Shown: positions 11,581 through 22,183 of the stretch, in pieces
Position numbering within the stretch: the stretch's first letter is position 1
How the letters are laid out: every line of letters starts with the position of its first letter
Source of the DNA: Laburnicola sp. R22_1
Lineage: Eukaryota; Ascomycota; Dothideomycetes; Pleosporales; Didymosphaeriaceae
Assembly: GCA_014281115.1 (NCBI GenBank)
Contig: JACONQ010000013.1
Location: 1,540,501-1,604,500, forward strand
Direction of reading: 5' to 3'
DNA length: 64,000 nt
Translations under genes and position numbers: made by a program
Notes under the pieces: model-generated
What the model was told of the DNA's origin: nothing
The model's input: the letters and a program-made list of their open reading frames with translations, nothing else
The model's database searches: none

Positions 11581-12432
11581 ATTGCTCGCATGTGAATACC
11601 ATGCGAAGAACTCCGGAAGCGGAGGGCCGCTTGAGATACGTATTCGCGGAGTATTCCCAGAAGCGCGTCACAGCGTCGTCAGCTCGGACACCAAATGGCA
11701 CAAATGAAACACAGTAGGGAGTGGATGAGAAGATAGGAAATGCTCATCTTCCATGCGGCTGTGTCGTTATAACCAACGAAGGTGAGGATGGCACGTTCCA
11801 AGGTTGCCTGAGGCGTGAGCGATGAGATGATTGGTGGTCACTCAAGCCCCAGGGTCCTTCACCGCAGCCGGAATTAGGTTAGCGTGGATGCTGAATGGCA
11901 GGTATAACCGAAGGGTTTCCCTAAGACAGCGCAGTTCAGGACGAAAAACTTTAGTCTGTAGAACTACTGCCGTACTACTGACTTCCAGGTTGTGTTTTGT
12001 ATTGATAATACACGTTCATCGTCAACTTGATAGTCATCCATTCTGTTAGTCATGGCTGAGATGGCGACCGTGCTCACGAGAAGCCTTGCACTGTTATTTA
12101 TCCGGCACTACCATTGCAAACCCAAACATTGCAGCTCGACGACATTCTCCAACAGTCCGCCCGCCAAGCCGAAAAGCGTCCATGTGAAGAGAGTATTGTT
12201 TGCGACATCATTCCTCTACCGCAAAGTAGAGACTTTGACAATATAACGTTGAGACGCAAAGAAAGATGGAGCTTTGTCTACGAAGGAACACTTCCAGGTT
12301 TGACAGCCCGACTATTCTTGCCCTCTGCAACACTAGTCTAAATGCAGCTAGTACCATTGAAAGTACCCACCCCACCAACATTGAGAATCTCCCACCATCG
12401 CCCTCATTTTACGCTTCCTTGTAAACACAACC
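11581..12432. promoter_or_regulatory. Divergent promoter region
   Basis: An 850-bp interval separates the start of the minus-strand zinc-cluster gene from the start of the plus-strand methyltransferase gene, so it must hold both promoters. A pyrimidine-rich CCCACC/ACCCACCCCACC stretch lies close upstream of the plus-strand start (about 12365-12395). I recognise no specific operator. Confidence 0.45.
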
Positions 12433-13303
12433 ATGTCCGACAACGAGGACAGCACTTTCGGAGTGAGTGAAGATCTAGTTGCGCATGCTGTGATCAAATC
12501 TGCCGGTGTCTCAGTAGTTGATTTCGACGGGCTGTTATCGCCACCACTGAAGCTTCAGGAGGATCTGAAGAATGGATGCGGAGGCCAGTTGTGGCCGGCT
12601 GGCATGGTCTTGAGCAAGTACATGCTGAGAAAGCATAAAGATAACCTAGATGGGAAACACATGTCAATAGGTTTTGATCCTAGATTTGAGCATGAGAGCT
12701 GACTAATTGTAGTGTTGAACTCGGCGCTGGTGGTGGGCTCGTAGGGTAGGTCTTCCGGGTGCGATTCGGTTCGCTTTCAGTCCAAGACGACTGCCTTCTT
12801 CGGTTGACCATCGCCTCTGACAAATCACATAGCCTCGCCGTAGCACTCGGTTGCAAAGTCGCAACCACACTTCACATCACAGATCAAGAACCGATGTTCG
12901 AACTCATGAAACACAACATCGCCCTCAACGACCTCTCCTCCAGTGTCTGTGCCACAATATACGAATGGGGTACGTCTATGCCAGTCAACTTGCCCAAGCA
13001 CCCAGACATCATTTTGGCCGCCGACTGTGTGTACTTCGAGCCCGCATTCCCACTTCTACAAGAGACGTTAAAGGACCTGATTGGCGACAAGACAGTGTGC
13101 TACTTTTGTTTCAAGAAGAGGAGAAGAGCCGATCTACGGTTCATGAAGGTAGCAAAGAAACTGTTTGATGTCAAGGCGGTCGATGATGATCTGGACAAGG
13201 ACGTCTATACGAGACATAGTTTATTTTTGTATCTTCTCCTACTCAATCGAGTCCCAGAGCTTTGCTAAACTACAACAGGTATCGCATCACGAAAAAGGCA
13301 TGA
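12433..13303 (+). CDS. EFM6: Protein lysine methyltransferase, EFM6/METTL21-like
   Basis: Four exons (12433-12662, 12713-12745, 12833-13228, 13279-13303) join in frame to 227 residues. Exon 2 is only 33 nt and supplies most of SAM motif I, VELGAGGGLVG, which is completed in exon 3 (LAVALGC). Upstream lies GGQLWPAGMVLSKYM, the family's pre-motif segment with the conserved Trp. Downstream are the acidic TDQEP strand, the DIILAADCVYFEPAFPLL motif and a C-terminus in which the short last exon gives LYRITKKA. These features and the length fit the family-16 lysine methyltransferases. The DCVYFEPAFPLL form is what I associate with yeast Efm6, which methylates elongation factor 1A. The donor of intron 1 (GTCAAT) is weak and was chosen because it alone keeps the motif in frame. 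The family is secure and the specific orthologue is an inference. Confidence 0.85.
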
Positions 13304-13972
13304 GAGATATGAGATATCACAGGTCAGGACAGAGTCAATCACCAATAGTACGAAAGGCGACTTAACACAGATTCTACGGCTTACCAACGCGACTGGGCAC
13401 GGCTTCATCCTTAAAATTTCCTCGAGAAGATCAGAGGAAGAAACCTGGGCACTGATTGTAGCATATACGCCTGGCACTGTGTGTCCTTGGCCTACTAGTT
13501 AGAATCTCTCAACCCTTCAAAGCTTGCTCTAGCAATGGCTACGAAAAAGGGTAAAAGCGAAATAGAGAGAATGCATAACACTCCTACCAAGCTTCGCACA
13601 CCACTAAACGTTAATCTAGTACCACACACTCCACCGACCACCGCATTCCCATACCGGCCGTTTGCAGACAAGGTGCTCTGTATCGACCTTGTCACATTCT
13701 TTGTTCAGGTCAAGCAACCCGAGTCTATAAGCTTTCTTTGTGCTGTCAAGCACAACCCCCAGTAACAAATTTACCACACCCAGCTTTTAATAGACGTTAC
13801 TATTATGCACAAGTCCTCTTGTTTCTATTTTTATTTTTATTTTTATTCAGTCCAGAATACAGCCCCCAGAGAAATTTTTGAGCACTTTCGGCCTTCGTAT
13901 TGCCCGACCTGAAATAATATACGGGAATTGGATTCTTGTCCTAGTACTGCGTCCCGACCTACGAAAATCGTC
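13304..13972. other. Intergenic region with a doubtful 76-codon ORF
   Basis: An open frame from the ATG at 13535 to 13765 (plus strand, starting MATKKGKSEIERMHNTP) has no recognisable domain and could be chance. A TTTTA-type microsatellite lies at about 13826-13850. The rest is presumed 3' flank of the methyltransferase gene and promoter of the gene that follows. Confidence 0.35.
13826..13850. repeat. (TTTTTA)n-like microsatellite
   Basis: Four successive ATTTTT-type units in an AT-rich intergenic stretch. A simple repeat. Confidence 0.7.
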
Positions 13973-15418
13973 ATGTCTCAACCCGGAAAACGCAGCATAG
14001 CATGCTTGCACCAGGTGTCCCCCTGGTACCACGCGGCGCCGCGAGAAGGGTAGAAGATGTTGAACACGGTGTGTCTGCTACACATCAACATCACCGCCCC
14101 AGTATTTCGAGGAAACATCCTCGACGGCGCAAAGGCATGACGATGATAACCTCATGGAGCACATGGTTATGCAGCATGGCCTTTCCATCCGTCTCTGGAC
14201 TCACGGTGCTTGTTGCGATATCCACATATCTCTTTATTTATTTTTTATTCGTTTTCAATAGGCTATTCTCACGGAGAGGGACGTCAGCTCATATCTCTTT
14301 ATCATGAGTATGAAAAGGCTTCCAGAGAACGCCAACGATTACATAGCCTTGACTCATACGGGTAGTAAATATTTTGGTACGTCCAGCTATTCGCGACAAT
14401 GCATGGCTAGATGTTCGGGCTCTGACTATGCGTGCTGTATAGACAAGTTTGGTCCAGGATGCAACCCCACATTCCTTCATTTCCCAGATTACCGCAGAAT
14501 TCTAGCGCCCGAGCCCGTCTTCGACCTGAATCTTCCTGATCCTATGATTGACCAGCTCCTCGGCGAGTTTGCGCAATGCTGGCACCCCAGCCAAGCCTGC
14601 CGGCACCCGGGAGTTAGTGGTCGCGAGATGCAAAAAAATGGGCGACATACGAGAACGCTGCGAAACAGCTTAAAAGAGAAAATGACCGCGATGCATGGGG
14701 TGGAGATGTAAACGACGACTTCGAGCCAATCGATCGCTATGCAGGTTCGAGATTCCGGGGTTGCCCTTCCTGCAAGCTTGCTACGCAACTGGCGGAGCTT
14801 GTGTGGCCGCCCCGGATCGGAAACGCTTCATCTACAACTAGGACAGAGCTGGAGCAAGACGAGCCTCCGGTATGCGAGCCTTGCACGCTCCGTGGCGCAC
14901 TGGCACGGTGGACCTTCTTCACCCATTTGCCGCCCAACGTCCACAGTTTCTGGTCTTCTGAACCGTTTTCCGACTCGTGGAATCCATGGAATCAAATGAT
15001 CCGCTTCTACGGCCTGGGCTGGAACTTCGGTCACTGGAAGAAGTCACCGGTCAAGGCGAGTGGCACAGAAGCATAGAAGATGTCTTGGCTCAGACAGGGT
15101 TGGTTCACGGAGGAGCATTTCGACCCGGACGATGAGCATCTGGCACAATGGCGCAAAGAGCTTGAGCCTATTCGAGAGAAACATGACTTCCAGGAGTGGA
15201 AGAAATACGAGATGATGGAGGGTAATGAGTCGTGGCAAGAATGTAAATTGAATGAAGATCGTTGGATCCCGGGCTGGGGGCATTGTTGGGAATGGCTGAA
15301 CTTCGCGTGTAGAAGTGAAGAGGCCTGGAGACAGAAATACGCAGAGAAGAAAAAAACGATCAGCGAGAGAGGGAACAGGCGCATAGGCGGCGCTTTTGAG
15401 AGAGTAAGGTCCTTGTAG
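13973..15418 (+). CDS. Cysteine-rich hypothetical protein with an apparent frameshift at an A run
   Basis: I do not recognise this family. Frame continuity gives exons 13973-14014, 14103-14205, 14262-14361, 14411-15049 and 15098-15418. The four introns have phase-matched ends. Exon 4 reads in one frame (CSGSDYACCIDKFGPGCNP ... LGEFAQCWHP) up to the run of seven A at 14632-14638, then in another frame (WATYENAAKQLKREN ... RFRGCPSCKLATQL ... PVCEPCTLRGAL). One extra A would restore a single 401-codon protein. A 101-nt intron (14517-14617) with a poor donor could also reconcile the frames. Two CxxC pairs (CPSC, CEPC) about 40 residues apart suggest a metal site. The second half is rich in Trp (FFTHLPPNVHSFW, GWGHCWEWLNF) and ends in a charged helix. 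Coding status is well supported. The exact model, especially exon 1 and the frameshift, is less certain. Confidence 0.6.
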
Positions 15419-15695
15419 TACAGTGCCAGCTAAACCAAAAGCTTCCAGAGCAGATGCGCACACAAAACATGGCAGTAGCCCACGGGGAAGGGATAGTTTG
15501 ACCCACTATACAAAACTCCTTCCCGGTTGCCTCCATACTGCTAGAGACTCAGCATTATTCTAGAAGAACACCCTAAAACACGCCATGCAAAAACACCAGT
15601 AAACAAACACTCAAACCAACACTCAAGCTTCGTTCTCTCAGACATCCCAATACGCTCAGAACGAAAAACAGAAAAAGCCTAATCAAAGGAGCCGT
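15419..15695. other. Convergent 3' flanks
   Basis: A short interval between the 3' ends of the cysteine-rich gene and the minus-strand repeat protein gene. It is A/C-rich (about 15570-15630) and holds no gene. Confidence 0.5.
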
Positions 15696-17807
15696 TTAAG
15701 TCCTTGAACCCTCTGCCTTCTTCTTCTGCTTCTCGGCCCACTCCCTGCTTGCGATCCTCCCACGCTCGGCAGCCTCAGCCCTTGCCTTTCTTGCTGCGTC
15801 CTCTTTCTCTCTCCGACTCTGGTCACGCGCTTCTTTATCCAATTTATCTCTGTTAAAAACCTCGCGTCCTCTGTTCACGGGGCCAGTAACACATCTAGCC
15901 TCACCGATGTGGCTGCGCCTGGCAGAGGTGGAATTGGACTTCTGCAGCGGCGGAATGCTGGGACCGGCAATGTTCTCCTTGCTCAATACGCCCCCGCGTG
16001 CTTGACTCGCTGTTGATTGGCGGATGGGCGCGGCGACTGATCTGCGCGCTGGCGCTGGTCGTGCCTTGAATGCCGCCTTCCTTGTAGCCTCGGCCTCCTC
16101 TTCGCGCTTCATCCGCTCTTCTTTCTGGGCTTTCAACTTTGCTGCTATCGCCTCACCCGGAAGCTGAAATTTGGGCACAGTCGGCGGCTTGGAAGATTTC
16201 GGCCGTACAGGTCCACTAACTTGACGAGGAGCGGCCTCTTCACCCTCGGCCTCTCGCTTGAGCCGCTCTTCCTTCTGCGCCTTTAGCTTTGCGGCTATCG
16301 CCTCGCCTGGGAGCTGGAAACTCGGTTTCGTTGGAGGTTTGGTGGACTTCGGAGGTGGGGGCATGCTGATGGGTCGCCGTTTGACCGGCCCTTCTTCAGC
16401 TTCGCGCTTCAGACGCTCCTCTTTTTGCGCTTTGAGTTTGGCTGCTATAGCCTCGCCGGGCAGTTGGAACGTAGGCCTGGTGGGAGGCTTTGTCGACTTT
16501 GCCGGCGGCGGAGGGGCCGCAAAGGTCATACTAATGGGCCTACGCTTGGAGGCCAGATAGTCGGTGACTTCTCCCGATCCAGTCCTGTCCTTTGGAGGTG
16601 CGCGAACACTAGACGACCTCGAAAGCCCAGTAGGCTTCAATGATTTGGGCGCTATGCTTGGATTCCTCGAAATTTTGAAAGCCACCGACGGCCTTTCGGC
16701 TGTCTTTCTCTGCGACTTGGGCGTCGCATTTTCGGTGAACTTCGCTTTCCTGGGAGACTTGTCATCGGCCAACTGGTGGAACGTTGGAAGAGCCTTTCCT
16801 ACGTCCTCCAGGGCTTCCTCCAGTGCGTCAATTGCGCCGATGGACTCCTCTAGGCACATTGGTGTCTTGGACGGAGATCTAGAAGAGTCTCGTGATATGG
16901 CTCGGCTGGGTGCAAAGCTCGTTGCTGGTGTTACTTCTTCTTCACAGGGCTTTTCCGATGTCAAAGTCTTGGGCTCGAGTTGAGTGACCTCGACAGAGGG
17001 TGAGCCATCAGCTGGCTCCGTAGTTGCCATGGATGTATAATCTTGTTCTCGAGAACCGATGTTCTCCGCCGCCTCTTGCGATGCTACCGCTAGTGCTTGT
17101 TCGACTCTCACGACGAGTTCTGGCTGTGGTTCTATGACGGGCATCTCACATTCTGGGACAGGGTTTTCTCGGGCTTCGACGATTGGCTCTTCTTGAAGTT
17201 GAACATTTGACTCCTCTTGGGTCCTAGTGACTGGCTCCACTTCAGGTTCAACACTCGCCTCTTCTTGAGTTGTAACGATTGGCTCCTCTTCCATGTGGAC
17301 ATTCAACTCCTCCTGGGCGGCAGCAGTTGTGTCCTCCCCGGTACGTTCTGGCTGGGGCGGGCCATGGGACTGAAGTGAGCTGGACAATTCTTCCTCCTGC
17401 AGGGCCAATTGGCGACGTGTCCTGCGCCCTGCGCGCGACGGAGGACTCGGTGGCCGTTGGTCATTCATGGGAGCTTGAACGTGATCTGTAGGTACCCCAC
17501 CATTAGCAGTGCGTATCAAGAAGGCTTACAAGTCGTGCTCGCACGTACCGGCAGTGGGCTCGTCGGCCACGTCGGCTTCCTCGCCTGCAGTCTTGCCCTT
17601 TGCGCCCTTCTTCGCGCCGCCTTTGGCTTTGCTCTTCTTTGATGCCTTCTTCTTGGTGGGAGCGTCTATGAATTCGGGCTCGAGGGGGGTGTTGGGCGAC
17701 CTGTCGCCCAAGGGAACGCGGTCCTGGCTGTCCTGGGGGGCATGTGGGCTGGACGCGTCGTCGGTGTCAGCAGCTTCGGCGCGCGAGGCGGCTCGTGTGA
17801 GGCGCAT
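15696..17807 (-). CDS. Charged, repeat-containing protein with three LPGEAIAAKLKAQKEER motifs
   Basis: Two exons (17549-17807 and 15696-17485; 63-nt intron, GTACGT donor) encode 682 residues. Exon 1 has a lysine-rich nuclear-localisation-like stretch (KKKASKKSKAKGGAKK). Exon 2 begins disordered, with five degenerate acidic repeats (TQEE..V..EPIV type, about 17130-17330). The C-terminal half contains three near-identical modules: a KSxKPPTxPxFQ lead-in, then LPGEAIAAKLKAQKEER and a basic/acidic helix. They lie at about 16440-16500, 16265-16325 and 16105-16165. A related charged helix (AREWAEKQKKKA-like) closes the protein. The LPGEAI..KLK.Q.E.R motif reminds me of microtubule- or nuclear-scaffold-associated fungal proteins, but I cannot name the family. 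There is no signal peptide or membrane segment. It is probably a helical adaptor in the nucleus or on the cytoskeleton; that is inference. Confidence 0.8.
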
Positions 17808-18171
17808 AGTCGCGGCGGGAGTTCAAGACGGCTAGCGGTGTTGCTGGAGGAAGCCGTCCGTCTGTATGTAATTTATCGAGTCTGTAGTGGTTGTGATGGT
17901 TCCGCAATGCTTCCCAAGCGCGTCACAGGGAAGGGGCGGCCGGCTGTTTACATCCTGGTTGCTGGTAAACACATGGTCTGTGCTCGGCACGCCCTTACTA
18001 AGCGGAAACGCCCGACAAGCCAGATATTGGGACTCAGGAAGAAAGCAGCTAGGGAGGAGCATGTTCACACTCTTCCAAACATGGAAGGCGTCCTAAGCAA
18101 TGAAGAAAAGATATATCATAATTCGCTTCGAGTTCCAGCTACTGTCTCCGTAGACTAAGTAATGTCTTCCA
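17808..18171. promoter_or_regulatory. Upstream region of the repeat-protein gene
   Basis: The interval between the minus-strand start at 17807 and the transposon boundary at 18172. It presumably contains the promoter and 5' leader of the repeat-protein gene. No gene and no specific site are recognised. Confidence 0.4.
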
Positions 18172-20310
18172 TACCGAATTCGGCCACTCAACGCACAGAC
18201 CCCACTCAACGCACAGTTTGAGGATAGCCACCACTATTACTTTTGAAGCTGCAGAGCTCTATATATATCGTAAAATCACTAGATTTTTTAGAGTAGCATT
18301 TGCAGAAGCTTGATAAATCGATTGGCAACGATAAACTGCGTGTGATACCTCTGTGGGAGGCGTACTTTGCGAGTGCGCGTTGATGGGCCGGATGCCTCCA
18401 CCACCCCTTCAATAACTAATAGATCCTCAACATCAACCTCTAGGTCCTTAATAACATGAGCAGGAGGTGCAGGAGCCTCGAGGCTACGCGCCTTACCCTT
18501 TTGGCCAATTGTATATCAGTCCTAAGTTGCTTTTTAGCTGCGCGCGCAAGTAGATCTTCTTCGCGCTCTGCCGCCTTCCTCTACTGTTCTTGCAACCTAA
18601 CCTCTTTTGCAGCCATCCTTTTCTGCGCCCTCTGCTTAAGCATAGCCTGTTTCTTCTGCTTTTTCTGCTCTTTAGCTAGCTTGTTGCGCTCCTTCTGGTG
18701 TTGTAGTTCTTCTGCTTTGGCGTCTTTTTTAGCCTGGCGATTGCGGGCAGCCTTAACTTTTGATGGCGACCAGAAGACGGCGCCGCCAGCGTAATTCTTA
18801 GAGGGTTCAAGTAGTAATGCCTTGCCACGCTTACGGCGCTTCTTCTTATTAAAAAGGGCATCTCTAAGGCGATCGTTTTCGTGCTAGACGAGCTATTTCT
18901 GAGTCGCTATTGCGTGTATTGTGTGAGATAGCTGCGAGACGCGTTTATCATTAAGATCCTTAACTACCTGTCGTAGAAGTCCTTCAATTTTACGCCAATC
19001 GCTTGCAGAGAGTACTGACGACGTGCTATCGCTGCTTGATGGCCTCTTAGGCTCTAGATCCTTAAATTTCTTTAATATAGCGTTGCTATTCAGCGGAGAG
19101 ATGCTAGTAACTTTGAAGGCGTTAATTATTGTTTCTTTGGCGAATGCAACTCTGCATGCCTTATAGAAGAAGCGGAAGAAGTCGCGCTTAGTAATAGATG
19201 TGAGTCCTTGGCTGTTGTATATGAATTCGGAGAGCTCTTTTGTATATGCAGCTAAAAGAGGCTTAAAAAGGCAGACATCTAGAGGCTGTAGCGTATGAGT
19301 TAAATGCGGCGGGTAGATAGCTAGGAGGATTCGATTTTGATTGCAGAACTCGATAAACTCTATAGTAACGTGTGAGCCATGCCCATCAAGAATTAGGAGT
19401 CGATAGTCGCGCTTTGCCTTCTTCTTAGTCTCCTTTTGAAAGCACCTCTTAAGCCAGGCAATCCCAAGTTCGTTGTTTGTCTATCCAGATAGTGATGAGG
19501 CGAAAAAGGCCTGGTGCTCTTGAGGATTGAAATCTTGTAGCTATGTGTCCTGGATGTTGCTAGAAGCCGCCTAATATATTAGGGCAGGTTTGAGAGAGCT
19601 GCCGTCGGCGCATATACAAGCTATTGTCGTTATCCACTCTCTATTGCCGTCCTAGAGTACCTGCTTGACGCCTCCTTGCTCATATCGCTGTTGAGAGAAC
19701 ACGCGCTTCATTTTTGACACTACCCCGATCAAGAAGCCCTTCTCATCCATATTGTATATATTTGACGGTGCGATGTTGTACTGCTTGATCATATCGTCTA
19801 AAAGCTTGAAATAGAGGGCGTATTTGAAGGCTGAATCGGCTTTGTAGCGCTGGCTATCGATGCCAGATGTCCATCGCGATATAAGGTTAATTTGATGCCG
19901 CGCAATGTAGCGATTAACCCAGTGATTTCCTGGCTCTTGATGTGCTATTTCTCCAGCGAAATTTCGTATCATCTCTCTCGTAGGGGGTAGGCCTTGTACA
20001 CACAGCTTATCAATATACTGTAGTAGCTGTTTTTCCTGTGTATTGTTGAGGAGTCGCTTTTTTTCGGCCCGAGTTGCATAGGTGCCCTGAACCCCTCGAT
20101 AGCGCTTCGAGAGCCGCGACCGCTCAACGCCGTACTCCCGAGCAACCTGGGATATATTAGGACGTTCTCCTAGCTTCAGGGATTTTAAAGCTTCAACAGC
20201 TGCGTCGATCGGGTCCATATTGGTGGAGTTATGAGGTGTTGAAAATATACGATTTTTAGTGTTAACTGTGCGTTGAGTGGGGTCTGTGCGTTGAGTGGCC
20301 GAATACGGTA
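18172..20310 (-). mobile_element. Pogo/Fot1-type DNA transposon, complete ends, RIP-damaged
   Basis: A complete element bounded by TA at 18172-18173 and 20309-20310, the target-site duplication typical of Tc1/mariner-Pogo elements. Terminal inverted repeats of about 45 bp begin CCG(A/T)ATTCGGCCACTC and match almost perfectly between the left (18174-18218) and right (20264-20308) ends. Each repeat contains the word CCACTCAACGCACAG twice, 18 bp apart, likely paired transposase-binding sites. The interior encodes one transposase on the minus strand, with in-frame stops. The element sits between two host genes and has near-normal GC, unlike the AT-rich island further right. Confidence 0.9.
18400..20218 (-). 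pseudogene. Pogo/Fot1 transposase, interrupted by several stops
   Basis: The frame starts at the ATG at 20218 (MDPIDAAVEALKSL). It has a psq-type helix-turn-helix (ISQVAREYGVERSRLSKRY), a CENP-B-like second DNA-binding region (TREMIRNFAGEIAH, NHWVNRYIARH), and the DDE_1 catalytic core with all three acidic motifs visible: IYNMDEKGF, LLILDGHGSH and LQPLDVCLF. A long lysine- and glutamine-rich coiled tail follows (KKKRRKRGK, KLAKEQKKQKKQ). At least seven in-frame TAG codons interrupt it (for example near 19652, 19573 and 19545, and several below 18900). Each is explicable as CAG to TAG or TGG to TAG. It is therefore non-autonomous as it stands, although the catalytic residues are preserved. The lower boundary is approximate. 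Confidence 0.85.
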
Positions 20311-20605
20311 CTGAAACACGAGCCATGACATTGACTAGAAACCGGCTCCAAAACGATCAGAATGGAATGAAATGGCAACTGGGTTTGCTCCGTCATACTA
20401 GAAAATGCTATTTTATGAGCTGTTCCATCCAAGGTCACAGCTCTTGCGAGATATGGCAGTAGAAGCAGCTCAATCACATGTATTCAAGATTTTTGCACAG
20501 AGCTGGTACACAGAAAAAAAAGGCTATAGCTAGATTTTCTTTTACTATAGTATAGTTGCGGAATGCAGCTTTGTTCACAAAAAAAAAGACAGTGGCCTCT
20601 ACCAA
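20311..20605. other. Short spacer between transposon and methyltransferase gene
   Basis: About 300 bp of AT-leaning sequence with A-rich runs at 20511-20521 and 20578-20587. This is the 3' flank of the minus-strand methyltransferase. No gene is present. Confidence 0.5.
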
Positions 20606-21679
20606 TTATTTACGTCGGGCAAGAACCATGAAACAGGGCCAGGATACCTGCAAGGTCCCGGATGCTCCACCAAACTCTGCTTCAAGTGCATTCCATGCTT
20701 CTCGCACATATGCAGCTGCTGGCATGCCTTCTCGTCGAATCCATTCCCGTTCGAGGTCACCAAGTGTATGCTGGTACTCCCGCAGTTGCTGAACATCCAT
20801 TGTGGCCATCATGAACTTTGGATCCTCATGGAGAACTCTTTCTTCACCTTTGCGCTCCATCACCGAAGGGTAGTCTTGGGGCCGATTCCACCAAATCCTC
20901 CTGGCGTCTCCAAATTCTTCTACTGGGAACTCCCAGCAGTCATAGTCCTCTGTCACCCCCAGCCTAAACCCTTGGGTGTGCTTGTTCGGCGGCGTATACA
21001 GGGGTGGTATGGAATGCTGCAATAAGTTTTTGAAGATGTTTGTCGCTACCGAGGCTTGAGATCCAATATATGGAATAGGGCTATAAGACCAGATGGCCAA
21101 AGTTCCGCCTGGCTTCAGCACTCTTGCTACTTCCCGAAGGAATACGGAACGGTCGAAAAAGTGTGCAGCGACTGATGAAGTTACCATATCCACAGAACTA
21201 GTGCTGAGGAATGAGAGGTCTTCGCAAGGGCCTTCGCGCAGAACGATGTTGGCGGGTTTTGGTGTATGACTTGCTGCGTAGGTACTGACGTCGACTGCAT
21301 AAACAGTGGCGAATCGATTGGCCCAACGGCTTGTTACTTGGTTGCTGCCACAGCCGCAATCAAGGGCGATACCGGTTGTGGTTGGTGAGAGAGCATGATA
21401 TTCAAACAAGATGTCGAAAAGTCTCTCTGGAAAGACGGGACGGTAGCTGTCGTAATGTTCCCAATCAAAATCCTTCTGGGCAAAAGGAGTGTTGACTAGT
21501 TCGCTTGAGGCAGCTTTGGGGTCCTTCATTTTCGAAGGAGATGAAGGGACAGAAAAAAACGTTGAAGCCTGCTTCCTTCGGAAAGACTTTGATTCTTCTC
21601 GGAGCTCAAACGTTCCTGTGGTAGGCTTATAAGCAGATAGGGACACATAGTGGGAGCTACGGGACATAATATTAGTCAT
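20606..21679 (-). CDS. Class I SAM-dependent methyltransferase (Crg1/TMT-like)
   Basis: An uninterrupted frame of 357 codons. Starts at 21679 (MTNIMSRSS) and 21529 (MKDPKAASSEL, 307 residues) are both possible. The shorter one leaves a family-typical N-terminus immediately before FDWEHYDSYRPVFPERLFDI. The Methyltransf_11 fold is clear: motif I IALDCGCGSNQVT, motif II VYAVDVS, the acidic loop EGPCEDLSFLSTSSVDMVTSS, and post-motif LREVARVLKPGGTLAIWSYS. Motif I has GCGSN in place of the commoner GCGTG. The C-terminal region (PEDYPSVMERK-like, QLREYQHTLGDLEREW) resembles fungal relatives of trans-aconitate methyltransferase and yeast Crg1, which methylate small molecules. It lies between a dead transposon and the AT-rich island yet has no internal stops. 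It is probably a cytosolic small-molecule methyltransferase with unknown substrate. Confidence 0.85.
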   Translation of the reverse strand: MTNIMSRSSHYVSLSAYKPTTGTFELREESKSFRRKQASTFFSVPSSPSKMKDPKAASSELVNTPFAQKDFDWEHYDSYRPVFPERLFDILFEYHALSPTTTGIALDCGCGSNQVTSRWANRFATVYAVDVSTYAASHTPKPANIVLREGPCEDLSFLSTSSVDMVTSSVAAHFFDRSVFLREVARVLKPGGTLAIWSYSPIPYIGSQASVATNIFKNLLQHSIPPLYTPPNKHTQGFRLGVTEDYDCWEFPVEEFGDARRIWWNRPQDYPSVMERKGEERVLHEDPKFMMATMDVQQLREYQHTLGDLEREWIRREGMPAAAYVREAWNALEAEFGGASGTLQVSWPCFMVLARRK

Positions 21680-21830
21680 AATATTAAGTCGGCTTAGCCG
21701 GCATTCCTCTTTAAGAGTAGTGGAAGTCTGGAAGATATAAGTCTCATATCTGTTCCCCTAGATAGGACATGTGAATAATTCCTGCAGCTTTTCATACATC
21801 TAACCGCGGCCCTCGGCAAGATACGACTCC
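21680..21830. promoter_or_regulatory. Upstream region of the methyltransferase gene
   Basis: A short interval between the methyltransferase start and the first MITE. It presumably contains that gene's promoter. No specific site is recognised. Confidence 0.35.
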
Positions 21831-21991
21831 AGACAGCGTAGCCAACGTACTGTAGTGGAGTACAGCTGCAAGTATGTCCGAAGCGTGCACGGTTTATAGA
21901 GTACGCTGAAACTAACTAATATAGTAGCTGTGCACGCTTTAGCTGTACTTGCGGCTGTACTCCGTTACGGTACGTTGGCTACGCTGGCTCT
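21831..21991. mobile_element. MITE-like palindromic element 1
   Basis: A compact element of about 160 bp whose two halves are inverted copies. The left arm (AGCGTAGCCAACGTAC, GGAGTACAGC, GCAAGTA, AAGCGTGCAC) reappears inverted on the right (GTGCACGCTTTAG, TACTTGCGGCTGTACTCC, GTACGTTGGCTACGCT). The arms are about 60 nt with several mismatches, around a loop of roughly 35 nt. It has no coding capacity. It would fold into a long hairpin, as expected for a miniature inverted-repeat transposable element. Confidence 0.75.
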
Positions 21992-22013
21992 AGACTTTTA
22001 AATTCCGAAGCTT

Positions 22014-22116
22014 CACAAGATACCCCCATGAATTAATTGGTAGCGGCGCGCTTATACATTTTCTGTAGGCACACGGTAACCGCCGCTACCAAATTCGTTC
22101 ATGGGGGTATCTTGTG
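22014..22116. mobile_element. MITE-like palindromic element 2
   Basis: A second, unrelated hairpin element of about 103 bp. The left arm (22014-22048, CACAAGATACCCCCATGAA then TTGGTAGCGGCG) pairs with the right arm (22081-22116, CGCCGCTACCAA then TTCATGGGGGTATCTTGTG), almost perfectly, with a 32-nt loop. It begins only 23 bp after the first palindrome. Non-coding. Confidence 0.78.
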
Positions 22117-22183
22117 CAGGACGTGAAGGCTAATAATTAGCTTATAGTTGTGGTACATAACCGTCATGGCTCCATTAAGGGCA

